64,000 nt of DNA from Temperatibacter marinus (GTDB taxonomy: Bacteria; Pseudomonadota; Alphaproteobacteria; Sphingomonadales; Kordiimonadaceae): positions 2,786,501 to 2,850,500 of the forward strand of contig NZ_CP123872.1 of the NCBI RefSeq assembly GCF_031598375.1. Reading direction: 5' to 3'. This document shows, one piece after another, positions 30,631-38,579 of the stretch. The notes beneath the pieces were generated by a model, which was not told the DNA's origin, ran no database searches, and worked only from the letters and a program-made list of their open reading frames with translations. The translations under genes and the position numbers were made by a program. The stretch's first letter is position 1, and the number at the start of each line of letters is the position of its first letter.

Positions 30631-30644
30631 CTGCAATTCTATTC

Positions 30645-31211
30645 TTATCGCGTTAAAGTACCTGTGCGGCGAATTTTACGCTGCAGCTGAAGAACACCAT
30701 AAAGCAAAGCCTCAGCAGTTGGAGGACAGCCGGGCACATAAATATCAACAGGGACAATCCGATCACATCCACGAACAACGGAATAACTATAGTGATAATA
30801 GCCACCTCCGTTTGCACAAGAGCCCATTGAAATAACATAGCGAGGCTCAGGCATCTGATCATAAACCTTACGCATGGCTGGTGCCATTTTATTGGTTAAT
30901 GTACCAGCAACGATCATAACATCACTCTGACGAGGTGAACCACGTGGTGCAAACCCGAAACGTTCAACATCATACCGTGGCATTGACGTATGCATCATTT
31001 CAACAGCACAACAGGCAAGACCAAAAGTCATCCACCACAAAGATCCAGTCCGCGCCCAGTTAATCAAATCATCAATTGATGTAAGAACGTAGCCATTCTC
31101 AGTAACCTCCTGAGACAGCTTATTATAATAATCCTCTGCAGCAGGACCTGGCACTGGCGACAATGCTGTTCCTGACTTTGAAGCAGTTGTGACTGGGTTA
31201 TCTACTCCCAT
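30645..31211 (-). CDS. nuoB: NADH-quinone oxidoreductase subunit B
   Basis: PSST-type subunit holding the terminal 4Fe-4S cluster N2 that reduces quinone. Ligands are in [11 protein letters not shown] (tandem cysteines), [10 protein letters not shown] and [12 protein letters not shown] use the ATG at 31211 ([11 protein letters not shown]), which has GGAG eight bases upstream and overlaps the nuoA stop by ten bases; an upstream in-frame start would add seven residues. 188 residues. Confidence 0.95.
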   Translation of the reverse strand: MGVDNPVTTASKSGTALSPVPGPAAEDYYNKLSQEVTENGYVLTSIDDLINWARTGSLWWMTFGLACCAVEMMHTSMPRYDVERFGFAPRGSPRQSDVMIVAGTLTNKMAPAMRKVYDQMPEPRYVISMGSCANGGGYYHYSYSVVRGCDRIVPVDIYVPGCPPTAEALLYGVLQLQRKIRRTGTLTR

Positions 31212-31567
31212 TCCAGAGCTCCTTTTTTCCACTCATAAATGAAGCCGATCGTTAAAATTCCCAAGAATATCATCATTGACCAAAAACCAAAGACACCGAT
31301 CCCACCCAAGGACACGGCCCACGGGAAAAGAAAAGCAACTTCAAGGTCAAAGATAATAAAGAGAATTGCAACGAGATAAAATCTAACATCAAACTGAGAT
31401 CGTGTCTCGTCAAAGGCCTCAAAACCACACTCATATGCTGAGAGTTTTTCTTCATCTGGACGTTGTTTAGCAACAAGCATCGCAGCAAATACAAAGACTA
31501 AAGCTAGGCCGATTGCAATTCCAAGAAAAATCAGGATCGGCAGATAGTTAATCAGTAAGGATTCCAT
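31202..31567 (-). CDS. nuoA: NADH-quinone oxidoreductase subunit A
   Basis: Three-TM membrane-arm subunit and first gene of nuoA-N. The ATG at 31567 gives [19 protein letters not shown] and 121 residues, close to the family length; an in-frame upstream start would add ten residues without a ribosome site. The quinone-loop motif [20 protein letters not shown] lies near 42-61, followed by [15 protein letters not shown] near 71-85. Confidence 0.95.
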   Translation of the reverse strand: MESLLINYLPILIFLGIAIGLALVFVFAAMLVAKQRPDEEKLSAYECGFEAFDETRSQFDVRFYLVAILFIIFDLEVAFLFPWAVSLGGIGVFGFWSMMIFLGILTIGFIYEWKKGALEWE

Positions 31568-31669
31568 AAGGGATCTTCCATAACTTTGTTGGCACAAATT
31601 CAGGACCTTTTATCCACTCTAACGCCTTGATGCAAGGAAGAAATCCTTATTAAGAACCGTTCGCACCTA

Positions 31670-31697
31670 GTTGTATTCGCTTCACAAAAGCTGACAA
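31670..31697 (-). promoter_or_regulatory. Candidate nuo operon promoter
   Basis: On the minus strand TTGTCA (31692-31697), 16 bases, TACAAC (31670-31675): five and four matches to the sigma-70 consensus. It lies about 100 bases before the nuoA ATG and after the tRNA-Asp terminator, which makes it the best candidate in that interval. Confidence 0.4.
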
Positions 31698-31780
31698 ATC
31701 TAGTCAAGTTTCCTGTTAAGAGAAAGTCTAGTACTTTCGTCTTAATAATAGCTTTAAAGGGAAGATGGTATCTAAGCAAC

Positions 31781-31809
31781 AAAAAAGCCCTAACCGAAAG
31801 GCAGGGCTT
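31781..31809 (-). terminator. Terminator of tRNA-Asp copy 1
   Basis: On the minus strand AAGCCCT (31803-31809) pairs with AGGGCTT (31785-31791), with an inner CC/GG pair closing a short loop, followed by six T. It lies 16 bases beyond the tRNA 3' end. Confidence 0.85.
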
Positions 31810-31824
31810 CTTGTTTTGAGCAAG

Positions 31825-31901
31825 TGGCGCGAGTGACGGGGCTCGAACCCGCGACCCTCGGCGTGACAGGCCGATACTCTAACCATCTGAGCTACACCCG
31901 C
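31825..31901 (-). tRNA. tRNA-Asp (GTC), copy 1
   Basis: On the minus strand the gene begins GCGGGTGTAGCTCAG, has an anticodon loop CTGTCAC between GGC/GCC-type arms, a T-loop GTTCGAG and ends CTCGCGCCA with encoded CCA. All four arms pair (7-bp acceptor with one G-U). It is 77 nt and identical to the second copy 262 bp away. Confidence 0.97.
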
Positions 31902-32031
31902 GCGCTGCTTGCGAGATGGGTTTTACGAGCAAGCACCTCATCTGTCAACAACACATTTCACTTTTTTGAATTTTTTTTTGTGCCCTAGTTTATCAGACGA
32001 ATTTCACTTATTATTCCAAGCCACCCGAAAT

Positions 32032-32066
32032 AAAAAAAACGCCCAGACCACAAGGGGTTGAGCGTT
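32032..32066 (-). terminator. Terminator of tRNA-Asp copy 2
   Basis: On the minus strand AACGCTCAACCCC pairs imperfectly with GGTCTGGGCGTT (32038-32066), followed by eight T. Each tRNA-Asp copy therefore has its own terminator, so the two are likely transcribed separately or partially read through. Confidence 0.75.
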
Positions 32067-32086
32067 TCTTTAAATTATAATGCAAG

Positions 32087-32163
32087 TGGCGCGAGTGACG
32101 GGGCTCGAACCCGCGACCCTCGGCGTGACAGGCCGATACTCTAACCATCTGAGCTACACCCGC
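32087..32163 (-). tRNA. tRNA-Asp (GTC), copy 2
   Basis: Identical in sequence to the copy at 31825-31901, same 77-nt cloverleaf with GTC anticodon and encoded CCA. The identity extends into the flanks to a total of 97 bp (31820-31916 and 32082-32178), which points to a recent duplication or gene conversion. Confidence 0.97.
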
Positions 32164-32306
32164 GCGCTGCTTGCGAGAGGCGTTTTAGGGTCAACTTGAG
32201 CCAGTGTCAATTTATTTTTTAAGATTTTTTTGAGAATTGCGGAAGATCCAGTAAAAGCACTTGAAATTGCTGCAATTTACAGAACCAAGCACATTGTAAA
32301 TTCTCT

Positions 32307-32735
32307 TTAGTCACTTCTAGCTGTCTGGCTTAATTTTACAGTTTTCATCAATTGTATTAATCTTTGATGACTCATTTTCCTGGGTTCTAAACGGTCTGAA
32401 CAAGAATATTTTAATATTGCTTCTCGATTTACATCTGTATCCATGATGAAAGCCATCCACCAATCTGCAAAGTCACGTTCTTCAATATCAATACAGCCTA
32501 CGAGAACCACCCCATTGTGATGGGGGTCTGCACATATATTATGATATAAATCACTGACCTTCGCCCGCTCTCCTTCTAAGACCTGTATATAAAATTTCCC
32601 GTAGGCCCATAAGGCACCTGTAATATAATTCTTCGAATTATGATCTTGTGCTTTATGAAGAAGACTTTCAAGTTCAAGCTTATTCTGTTCATTTACTTCA
32701 CTGTAGTACACAAGTTGACTAAGCTGACTTGGCAT
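32307..32735 (-). CDS. BLUF-domain blue-light photoreceptor
   Basis: A stand-alone 142-residue sensor of blue light using FAD. The BLUF fold occupies residues about 5-100: LVYYSEVNE with the flavin-contacting Tyr, KNYITGALWAYGKFYIQVLEGE with the conserved Asn and Gln of the photo-switch hydrogen-bond network, LYHNICADPHHNGVVLVGC, and RDFADWWMAF with the Trp/Met pair near the flavin. The C-terminal 40 residues are two short helices, so it must signal through a partner protein. ATG preceded by GAGGAGAAGTCC. It is inserted between the tRNA-Val and tRNA-Asp pairs; no output domain gene is adjacent. Confidence 0.92.
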   Translation of the reverse strand: MPSQLSQLVYYSEVNEQNKLELESLLHKAQDHNSKNYITGALWAYGKFYIQVLEGERAKVSDLYHNICADPHHNGVVLVGCIDIEERDFADWWMAFIMDTDVNREAILKYSCSDRLEPRKMSHQRLIQLMKTVKLSQTARSD

Positions 32736-32817
32736 GGACTTCTCCTCAGTTGCAATAATTCTTTTATATACTGAGAACTAGTGTGAAAGTTTTCTTAAGC
32801 AAGAAGTACCGGCCCAT

Positions 32818-32845
32818 AAAAAAAGGCCGCCCGTAAAGGCAGCCT
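32818..32845 (-). terminator. Terminator of the tRNA-Val pair
   Basis: On the minus strand AGGCTGCC (32838-32845) pairs with GGCGGCCT (32824-32831), one G-U pair, followed by seven T. It lies 15 bases after the second tRNA-Val and before the BLUF gene, so the BLUF gene needs its own promoter in the 80 bp that remain. Confidence 0.8.
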
Positions 32846-32860
32846 ATTTTTAAAGTTCAG

Positions 32861-32936
32861 TGGTGGGTGATGACAGGCTCGAACTGCCGACCCTCTCGGT
32901 GTAAACGAGATGCTCTACCAACTGAGCTAATCACCC
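32861..32936 (-). tRNA. tRNA-Val (TAC), copy 1
   Basis: Minus-strand cloverleaf beginning GGGTGATTAGCTCAG, anticodon loop TTTACAC between CTCG/CGAG arms, T-loop GTTCGAG, ending with an encoded CCA. 76 nt; identical to the copy 102 bp upstream in transcription. Confidence 0.97.
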
Positions 32937-32962
32937 CTACACTGAAGACTTAATTTTGGCGA

Positions 32963-33038
32963 TGGTGGGTGATGACAGGCTCGAACTGCCGACCCTCTCG
33001 GTGTAAACGAGATGCTCTACCAACTGAGCTAATCACCC
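32963..33038 (-). tRNA. tRNA-Val (TAC), copy 2
   Basis: Same 76-nt sequence as the neighbouring copy with TAC anticodon and encoded CCA. The two are 26 bp apart with no terminator between, so they form one tandem transcript. Flanking DNA is not duplicated beyond the tRNA itself. Confidence 0.97.
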
Positions 33039-33140
33039 GTTTCGCCAAATGATCCGAAACATAATTATGTTCCTTGTGGACGAGCGGTTTCTAAGAGCTT
33101 ATGAGGTCATTGTCCAGCAAAAAATATATTTTTTTTACAA

Positions 33141-33172
33141 AAAAGAAACGGCCGCAAGAAACTTGCGACCGT
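33141..33172 (-). terminator. Terminator of hupB
   Basis: On the minus strand ACGGTCGCAAG (33162-33172) pairs with CTTGCGGCCGT (33148-33158) with one mismatch and a three-base loop, followed by TTTCTTTTTT. It lies 23 bases past the hupB stop. Confidence 0.85.
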
Positions 33173-33195
33173 CCCTTAAGGATATATGCCCGAAA

Positions 33196-33471
33196 TTAGC
33201 TGTTTACAGCGTCTTTTAGACCTTTACCAGCTTTAAACTTAGGCTGCTTAGACGCAGGAATATCAATTTCCTCGCCTGTACGTGGATTGCGGCCTTTAGA
33301 AGCAGCACGGTTTGCTACAGAAAATGTACCAAAACCAACAAGACGTACTTCATCACCACCAGCAAGTGTTGATGTTACGGCTTCAAATACAGCGTCGACA
33401 GCTTTACCAGCGTCAGCTTTAGAAAGTTCAGCAGCGTCAGCTACTTTTGCAACTAGATCATTCTTATTCAA
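33196..33471 (-). CDS. hupB: DNA-binding protein HU
   Basis: Histone-like nucleoid protein, 91 residues, the usual size. [20 protein letters not shown] starts the helical dimerisation domain; [20 protein letters not shown] and [22 protein letters not shown] form the DNA-embracing arm with its conserved proline. The first codon is TTG (33469-33471), preceded by AGAGGGGGATACC; no ATG or GTG lies in frame nearby, and the peptide from this TTG is the exact family N-terminus. Located after lon, the normal neighbour. Confidence 0.96.
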   Translation of the reverse strand: MNKNDLVAKVADAAELSKADAGKAVDAVFEAVTSTLAGGDEVRLVGFGTFSVANRAASKGRNPRTGEEIDIPASKQPKFKAGKGLKDAVNS

Positions 33472-33571
33472 GGTATCCCCCTCTAGGTTGAGATAGAATT
33501 GTTATTGTTCATTGCTTTCGTATCCCGAATGCAATGGCAGTTTAATCTTAAAAAAAACCATCTGTCAAAAT

Positions 33572-33599
33572 AAAAAACCGCAGAAAGCTGCGGTTTTTA
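33572..33599 (-). terminator. Terminator of lon (works in both directions)
   Basis: CCGCAG (33578-33583) and CTGCGG (33588-33593) form a stem extended by A/T pairs, with T runs on both strands. On the minus strand it lies 50 bases after the lon stop, before hupB. Confidence 0.8.
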
Positions 33600-33642
33600 T
33601 AACTTTTTTTACTTGCTTTTTTGAATTTAGGTCAATCAGTAC

Positions 33643-36045
33643 CTAATGAGTCGTCAAATCGGGGGTATTTTCATCATTTTCCCCAGAAATTGTGGATAAC
33701 TCAGCTTCATCTGGCCAGTCAATTGATTCGAGTTCTTCGACCAATGCATGTTTTAACACTTCATCAGCGTGCGAAACGGGAACAATCTCGAGTCCTTTTT
33801 TCACATTATCGGGTATATCCGCTAGATCCTTTTCATTATCAGCGGGAATCAGTACCTTTTTGATGCCTCCGCGAAGCGCTGCGAGAAGCTTTTCTTTCAA
33901 GCCGCCAATTGGTAAAACACGTCCTCTTAATGTTACCTCTCCCGTCATCGCGATGTCTTTTCGAACAGCGACGCCGGTGAGAACAGAAACGATTGATGTC
34001 ACCATGGCAATGCCAGCACTTGGACCATCTTTTGGAGTAGCACCTTCCGGTACGTGAATGTGAATATCTTTAGTTGTAAAAGTTTTAGGTGAAATGCCAA
34101 ACTCTACACAGCGCGAATGAACAAAAGACCAAGCCGCGGAAATCGATTCCTTCATAACCTCGCCCAGCTTACCTGTTTGTTTAACCTGTCCTTTACCCGG
34201 GACTATTACCGCTTCAATTGCAAGAAGTTCACCGCCAACCTCGGTCCAGGCCAGTCCTGTTGTTAAACCTATTTCATCTTGCTCTTCTACTTCACCAAAA
34301 CGGAATTTCCTGACACCAGCATAACTGCTTAAATTTCGTGTTGTAACTGCAATCTTTTCTTTTGATCCTTCGACAATTTCTTTCAGAGCTTTGCGAATTA
34401 ATTTTGCAAGCTCTCGCTCTAAACTTCGCACGCCTGCTTCACGGGTATAATATCGGATCACATCTTGAATGGCAGAGTCAGAAATGCTCCATTCATCTTT
34501 CTTGATGGCATGATCTTTCATTAATTTTGGCAGAAGGTGGCGTTTCCCAATTTCAATCTTTTCGTCTTCGGTATACCCAGAAAGATGAATGATCTCCATC
34601 CGATCCAAAAGTGGACGCGGCATATTGAGGCTATTAGCCGTTGTCACAAACATCACATCAGATAAATCATAATCAACTTCAAGATAATGATCATTAAATT
34701 TGCTGTTTTGTTCAGGGTCTAAAACTTCAAGCAATGCCGAAGCTGGATCACCGCGGAAGTCTTGCCCCATTTTGTCAATTTCATCTAATAAGAAAAGAGG
34801 ATTAGAGGTCCCTGTTTTCTTCATGTTTTGCATAATCTTACCGGGCATGGATCCAATGTAAGTTCTCCGATGACCGCGAATTTCAGATTCATCTCTCACA
34901 CCACCAAGTGAGAAACGTACAAATTCACGCCCTGTCGATTTTGCAATCGATTTACCAAGCGAGGTTTTTCCAACACCCGGTGGGCCAACAAGGCACAAAA
35001 TTGGTCCTTTCAATTTTTTTGCCCGCTGCTGAACAGCCAAATATTCAATGATCCGTTCTTTAACTTTCTCAAGACCAAAGTGGTCTGTATCCAAGACAAG
35101 CTGTGCTTTCTTGATATCTTTTTTCACTCTGCTCTTTTTGCTCCAAGGTACAGAAAGCATCCAATCTAGATAATTGCGAATAACAGTGGCTTCTGCTGAC
35201 ATGGGAGACATATTTTTGAGTTTTTTAAGCTCAGCCAAACATTTCTCTTTGGCCTCTTTACTTAATTTTGTCTCATTAATATTATCTTCAAGTTCTTGAA
35301 TTTCTTCACGTCCATCATCGCCGTCGCCCAATTCTTTTTGAATCGCTTTCATTTGCTCATTCAAATAATAATCGCGCTGAGTTTTCTCCATCTGGCGTTT
35401 TACTCGGCCACGGATTTTCTTCTCCACCTGAAGAACACCGATTTCACCTTCCATGTAGGAATAAACACGCTCTAAGCGCTCAATGATACTAGCGGTTTCC
35501 AACAATTCCTGTTTGTCCCCAACTTTCAAGGCCAAATGTGCTGCAATTGTATCAGTAAGTTTCACCGGATCTTCGATTTGATTGACGGTTACCAAGACTT
35601 CTGCTGGGATTTTTTTATTCAGCTTCACATATTGTTCAAATTCAGAGACCACTGAGCGAGAGAGAGCTTCCATCTCTTCTTCAGATCCGACTTCATCTGG
35701 AATGGGTTCGGCGCGAGCTTCGAAATAATCATCCGTACGCGTATATTCAATGACTTGAGCACGCGTACCGCCTTCCACAAGAACCTTTACAGTTCCATCT
35801 GGTAATTTCAACAGTTGCAAGACTGTAGCAATCGTCCCTATTTCATAAACATCTTCAACACTAGGATCATCCTCGCCAGCATCCTTTTGGGCCACCAGCA
35901 TGATTTGTTTATCATCTCCCATCACCTGCTCAAGTGCGGCAACACTCTTATCGCGCCCAACAAACAGCGGAACAATCATGTTTGGAAAGACGACAATATC
36001 TCTGAGAGGGAGAACTGGGAATATTTGTTTTTCTTCTTGATACAT
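33643..36045 (-). CDS. lon: ATP-dependent protease Lon
   Basis: Cytosolic AAA+ serine protease that degrades damaged and regulatory proteins. 800 residues: N-terminal substrate domain (QIFPVLPLRDIVVFPNM at 7), AAA+ module with Walker A GPPGVGKTSLGKS near 356, Walker B FLLDEIDKMG near 420, and the protease domain with the Ser/Lys dyad, Ser in PKDGPSAGIAMVTS near 677 and Lys in GGLKEKLLAALRGG near 720. Part of the tig-clpP-clpX-lon-hupB order shared by most alphaproteobacteria. Confidence 0.98.
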   Translation of the reverse strand: MYQEEKQIFPVLPLRDIVVFPNMIVPLFVGRDKSVAALEQVMGDDKQIMLVAQKDAGEDDPSVEDVYEIGTIATVLQLLKLPDGTVKVLVEGGTRAQVIEYTRTDDYFEARAEPIPDEVGSEEEMEALSRSVVSEFEQYVKLNKKIPAEVLVTVNQIEDPVKLTDTIAAHLALKVGDKQELLETASIIERLERVYSYMEGEIGVLQVEKKIRGRVKRQMEKTQRDYYLNEQMKAIQKELGDGDDGREEIQELEDNINETKLSKEAKEKCLAELKKLKNMSPMSAEATVIRNYLDWMLSVPWSKKSRVKKDIKKAQLVLDTDHFGLEKVKERIIEYLAVQQRAKKLKGPILCLVGPPGVGKTSLGKSIAKSTGREFVRFSLGGVRDESEIRGHRRTYIGSMPGKIMQNMKKTGTSNPLFLLDEIDKMGQDFRGDPASALLEVLDPEQNSKFNDHYLEVDYDLSDVMFVTTANSLNMPRPLLDRMEIIHLSGYTEDEKIEIGKRHLLPKLMKDHAIKKDEWSISDSAIQDVIRYYTREAGVRSLERELAKLIRKALKEIVEGSKEKIAVTTRNLSSYAGVRKFRFGEVEEQDEIGLTTGLAWTEVGGELLAIEAVIVPGKGQVKQTGKLGEVMKESISAAWSFVHSRCVEFGISPKTFTTKDIHIHVPEGATPKDGPSAGIAMVTSIVSVLTGVAVRKDIAMTGEVTLRGRVLPIGGLKEKLLAALRGGIKKVLIPADNEKDLADIPDNVKKGLEIVPVSHADEVLKHALVEELESIDWPDEAELSTISGENDENTPDLTTH

Positions 36046-36212
36046 AGCAGTGACTATCTCTTGTGTAGATTACTAGGAACGTTTGTTGTGATAAACTGAC
36101 TTGGAACAATCAATTGAAAAAAGCTTAGTATAGGAATTGTCTTTAAGCGAAGAAAAAAGTCACTAAAGGCAAAAAAAGAGCTCCAAATACAGTATTTATC
36201 ATACTTGCTTCA

Positions 36213-36252
36213 AGATTTGGGGCCTGAAACACGAATTTCAAGCCCCTAATCT
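36213..36252 (-). terminator. Long imperfect hairpin after clpX
   Basis: Seventeen-base arms (36213-36229 with 36236-36252) pair with two mismatches around a six-base loop. There is no T run after it, so it may protect the clpX mRNA end or be a weak terminator. It lies 35 bases past the clpX stop. Confidence 0.45.
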
Positions 36253-36286
36253 CTATTTTATTGGTGTTTTTGAAAGAAAAACGACT

Positions 36287-37537
36287 CTAACCAGCCTCAT
36301 TTCTCTTTTCAGCATAGATTAACAGGGGTTCAGCATTACCTTCAACCACTTCTGCGTTAATAACAACCTCTTCAACCCCTTCACTTCCTGGAAGGTCAAA
36401 CATTGTATCTAACAATGTATTCTCCATTATAGAGCGAAGTCCACGGGCCCCTGTTTTCCGCTCAATTGCCTTTTTAGCAACAGCAATGAGAGCATCATCC
36501 GTAAAGGTCAACTTTGTTTCATCCATATCAAATAGAGTTTGATATTGTTTCATAAGTGCATTTTTCGGCTGTGAGAGAATTTGTACAAGAGCGTCCTCAT
36601 CCAAATCTTCAAGTGTTGCAAGAACTGGCACACGACCCACAAATTCAGGAATGAGACCAAATTTCAAAAGATCTTCAGGCTCTACGTCTTGGAAAAGCTC
36701 TCCGGTATTCCGATCATCTGGCGCCGCAACAGAAGCACCAAAACCAATTGATTTATCCTGCATTCGTGTTGAAATAACTTTATCAAGCCCAGCAAAAGCC
36801 CCACCGCAAATAAACAGAATATTTGTCGTATCAACTTGAAGGAATTCTTGCTGAGGATGCTTGCGTCCGCCTTGTGGAGGGACAGAAGCAACTGTTCCTT
36901 CCATGATTTTCAGGAGTGCTTGTTGCACGCCTTCACCAGACACATCTCTGGTAATAGAAGGATTATCAGACTTGCGGGTGATTTTGTCTACTTCATCAAT
37001 ATAGACAATACCACGTTGTGCTTTCTCAACTTGATAGTCTGCAGACTGCAAGAGTTTAAGAATGATATTCTCAACATCTTCACCGACATAACCTGCTTCA
37101 GTTAGTGTTGTTGCATCTGCCATGGTAAATGGTACATCAAGGATGCGCGCCAATGTTTGTGCCAGCAGAGTTTTACCGCACCCTGTTGGTCCGACAAGAA
37201 GGATGTTTGATTTGGACAACTCGACTTCGCCGCCGCCTTGGGTGGCATGGTGAAGGCGCTTGTAATGATTATGAACTGCCACAGAAAGAACTTTTTTAGC
37301 GCCCCCCTGTCCGATAACGTAATCATTTAGAACATCAAGGATTTCTTGAGGGGTAGGAACCCCATCACTTCCTTTAGAAAGATTGCTTTTGCTCTCTTCC
37401 ATAATGATGTCATTACACAGCTCAACACATTCATCGCAGATAAAAACTGTCGGTCCGGCGATAAGCTTTTTCACTTCATGCTGGCTCTTGCCACAGAAGG
37501 AACAATAAAGTGTTGATTTGTTTTCTTCGTCCGTCAT
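36287..37537 (-). CDS. clpX: ClpX, ATPase subunit of the ClpXP protease
   Basis: Unfoldase that feeds substrates to ClpP. 416 residues: N-terminal zinc-binding domain with CSFCGKSQ near 12-19 and CDECVELC near 34-41 (four cysteines), AAA+ domain with Walker [16 protein letters not shown] near 115, Walker [12 protein letters not shown] near 176, the ClpP-docking IGF loop (DKSIGFGAS) near 258 and sensor 2 [11 protein letters not shown]. Downstream of clpP, separated by 180 bp, so it could have its own promoter. Confidence 0.98.
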   Translation of the reverse strand: MTDEENKSTLYCSFCGKSQHEVKKLIAGPTVFICDECVELCNDIIMEESKSNLSKGSDGVPTPQEILDVLNDYVIGQGGAKKVLSVAVHNHYKRLHHATQGGGEVELSKSNILLVGPTGCGKTLLAQTLARILDVPFTMADATTLTEAGYVGEDVENIILKLLQSADYQVEKAQRGIVYIDEVDKITRKSDNPSITRDVSGEGVQQALLKIMEGTVASVPPQGGRKHPQQEFLQVDTTNILFICGGAFAGLDKVISTRMQDKSIGFGASVAAPDDRNTGELFQDVEPEDLLKFGLIPEFVGRVPVLATLEDLDEDALVQILSQPKNALMKQYQTLFDMDETKLTFTDDALIAVAKKAIERKTGARGLRSIMENTLLDTMFDLPGSEGVEEVVINAEVVEGNAEPLLIYAEKRNEAG

Positions 37538-37718
37538 TTCACTCTTCTTACTCTGTTAGATGCATCTTTACACTCAAAGCTCTCTAACCTACAAAATATT
37601 GACTTTCTATTCCATGCTAGCGGTTTTTAGGCCTATCTCAAGCAAAAAATAGATTTTTATTCACCCTCAAGCATAACGCCAATCATGACCGTATAAGGGC
37701 ATGAAGTGAGAGGCTTCC

Positions 37719-38345
37719 TTACTCTTCTTCTAAATCACTTCTTTTTTCAAAGACCTGATCGATCAATCCAAACTTAAGGGCCTCTTCAGCACTCATGAAG
37801 TTATCACGATCCATTGCCGCTTCAATTTTATTGAGCTTCTGACCGGTATGTTTCACATAAATATCATTGAGACGCTCTCGCAATTTCAAGATTTCGCGAG
37901 CCTGAATTTCAATATCAGAAGCTTGTCCGCGAGCGCCGCCTGATGGCTGATGAATCATTATACGCGAATTTGGAAGTGCATAACGCATGCCCGGCTCCCC
38001 TGCGGCAAGCAGTAAAGAACCCATAGAACAAGCCTGACCAATGCAAATAGTCGCAACTTTAGGCTTGATATACTGCATTGTGTCATACATGGCCATGCCA
38101 GATGTTACGACCCCTCCAGGGCTATTAATATAGAAGCTGATATCCTTATCAGGATTTTCGGCCTCCAAGAATAAAAGCTGTGCAACCACAAGTGCAGAAA
38201 CTTCATCATTAACTGCTCCAGTTAAAAAGATGATCCGTTCTTTAAGTAAACGAGAGAAAATGTCAAAAGAGCGCTCGCCCCGATTAGTCTGTTCTACAAC
38301 CATCGGCACAAGAAGGTTTTTAAAATCATCTACAATATCTACCAT
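37719..38345 (-). CDS. clpP: ClpP, proteolytic subunit
   Basis: Serine peptidase that forms the tetradecameric chamber of ClpXP. Catalytic triad: Ser in [14 protein letters not shown] near 96, His in [10 protein letters not shown] near 121, Asp in MDRDNFM near 170. I use the ATG at 38345 ([20 protein letters not shown]), which has AGGAGA six bases upstream and gives 208 residues; an in-frame ATG 33 bases earlier lacks such a site. In this group ClpXP is required for cell-cycle proteolysis (family knowledge). Confidence 0.97.
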   Translation of the reverse strand: MVDIVDDFKNLLVPMVVEQTNRGERSFDIFSRLLKERIIFLTGAVNDEVSALVVAQLLFLEAENPDKDISFYINSPGGVVTSGMAMYDTMQYIKPKVATICIGQACSMGSLLLAAGEPGMRYALPNSRIMIHQPSGGARGQASDIEIQAREILKLRERLNDIYVKHTGQKLNKIEAAMDRDNFMSAEEALKFGLIDQVFEKRSDLEEE

Positions 38346-38521
38346 CAGTCTCTCCTGAATAAATTCTCGCTGTTTCATGCAGCTTTATAATAGGTAATCT
38401 CTAGCAAACGATATGCAAGGGCAGCAAGTCACAAAATCATCATAAGTGGTAATAATCTGTGGATAACTCTTCTTTACCCCTATTTTGCCAAGATATTCGA
38501 CCCGAAAAGGAAGTCTTCCAT

Positions 38522-38550
38522 AAAAAAAGGCTCGGAAAAATCCAAGCCTT
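38522..38550 (-). terminator. Terminator of tig
   Basis: On the minus strand AAGGCTTGGA (38541-38550) pairs with TCCGAGCCTT (38527-38536), one G-U pair and a four-base loop, followed by a run of T. It lies 30 bases after the tig stop. Confidence 0.85.
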
Positions 38551-38579
38551 CTTCATTATTTTTAAAAAGTACGTGATGC

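Noticed and set aside
32861-33038. Tandem repeat of about 76 bp that could be taken for a repeat array
   Set aside because: The repeats are two complete tRNA-Val cloverleaves; there are no spacers or cas genes.
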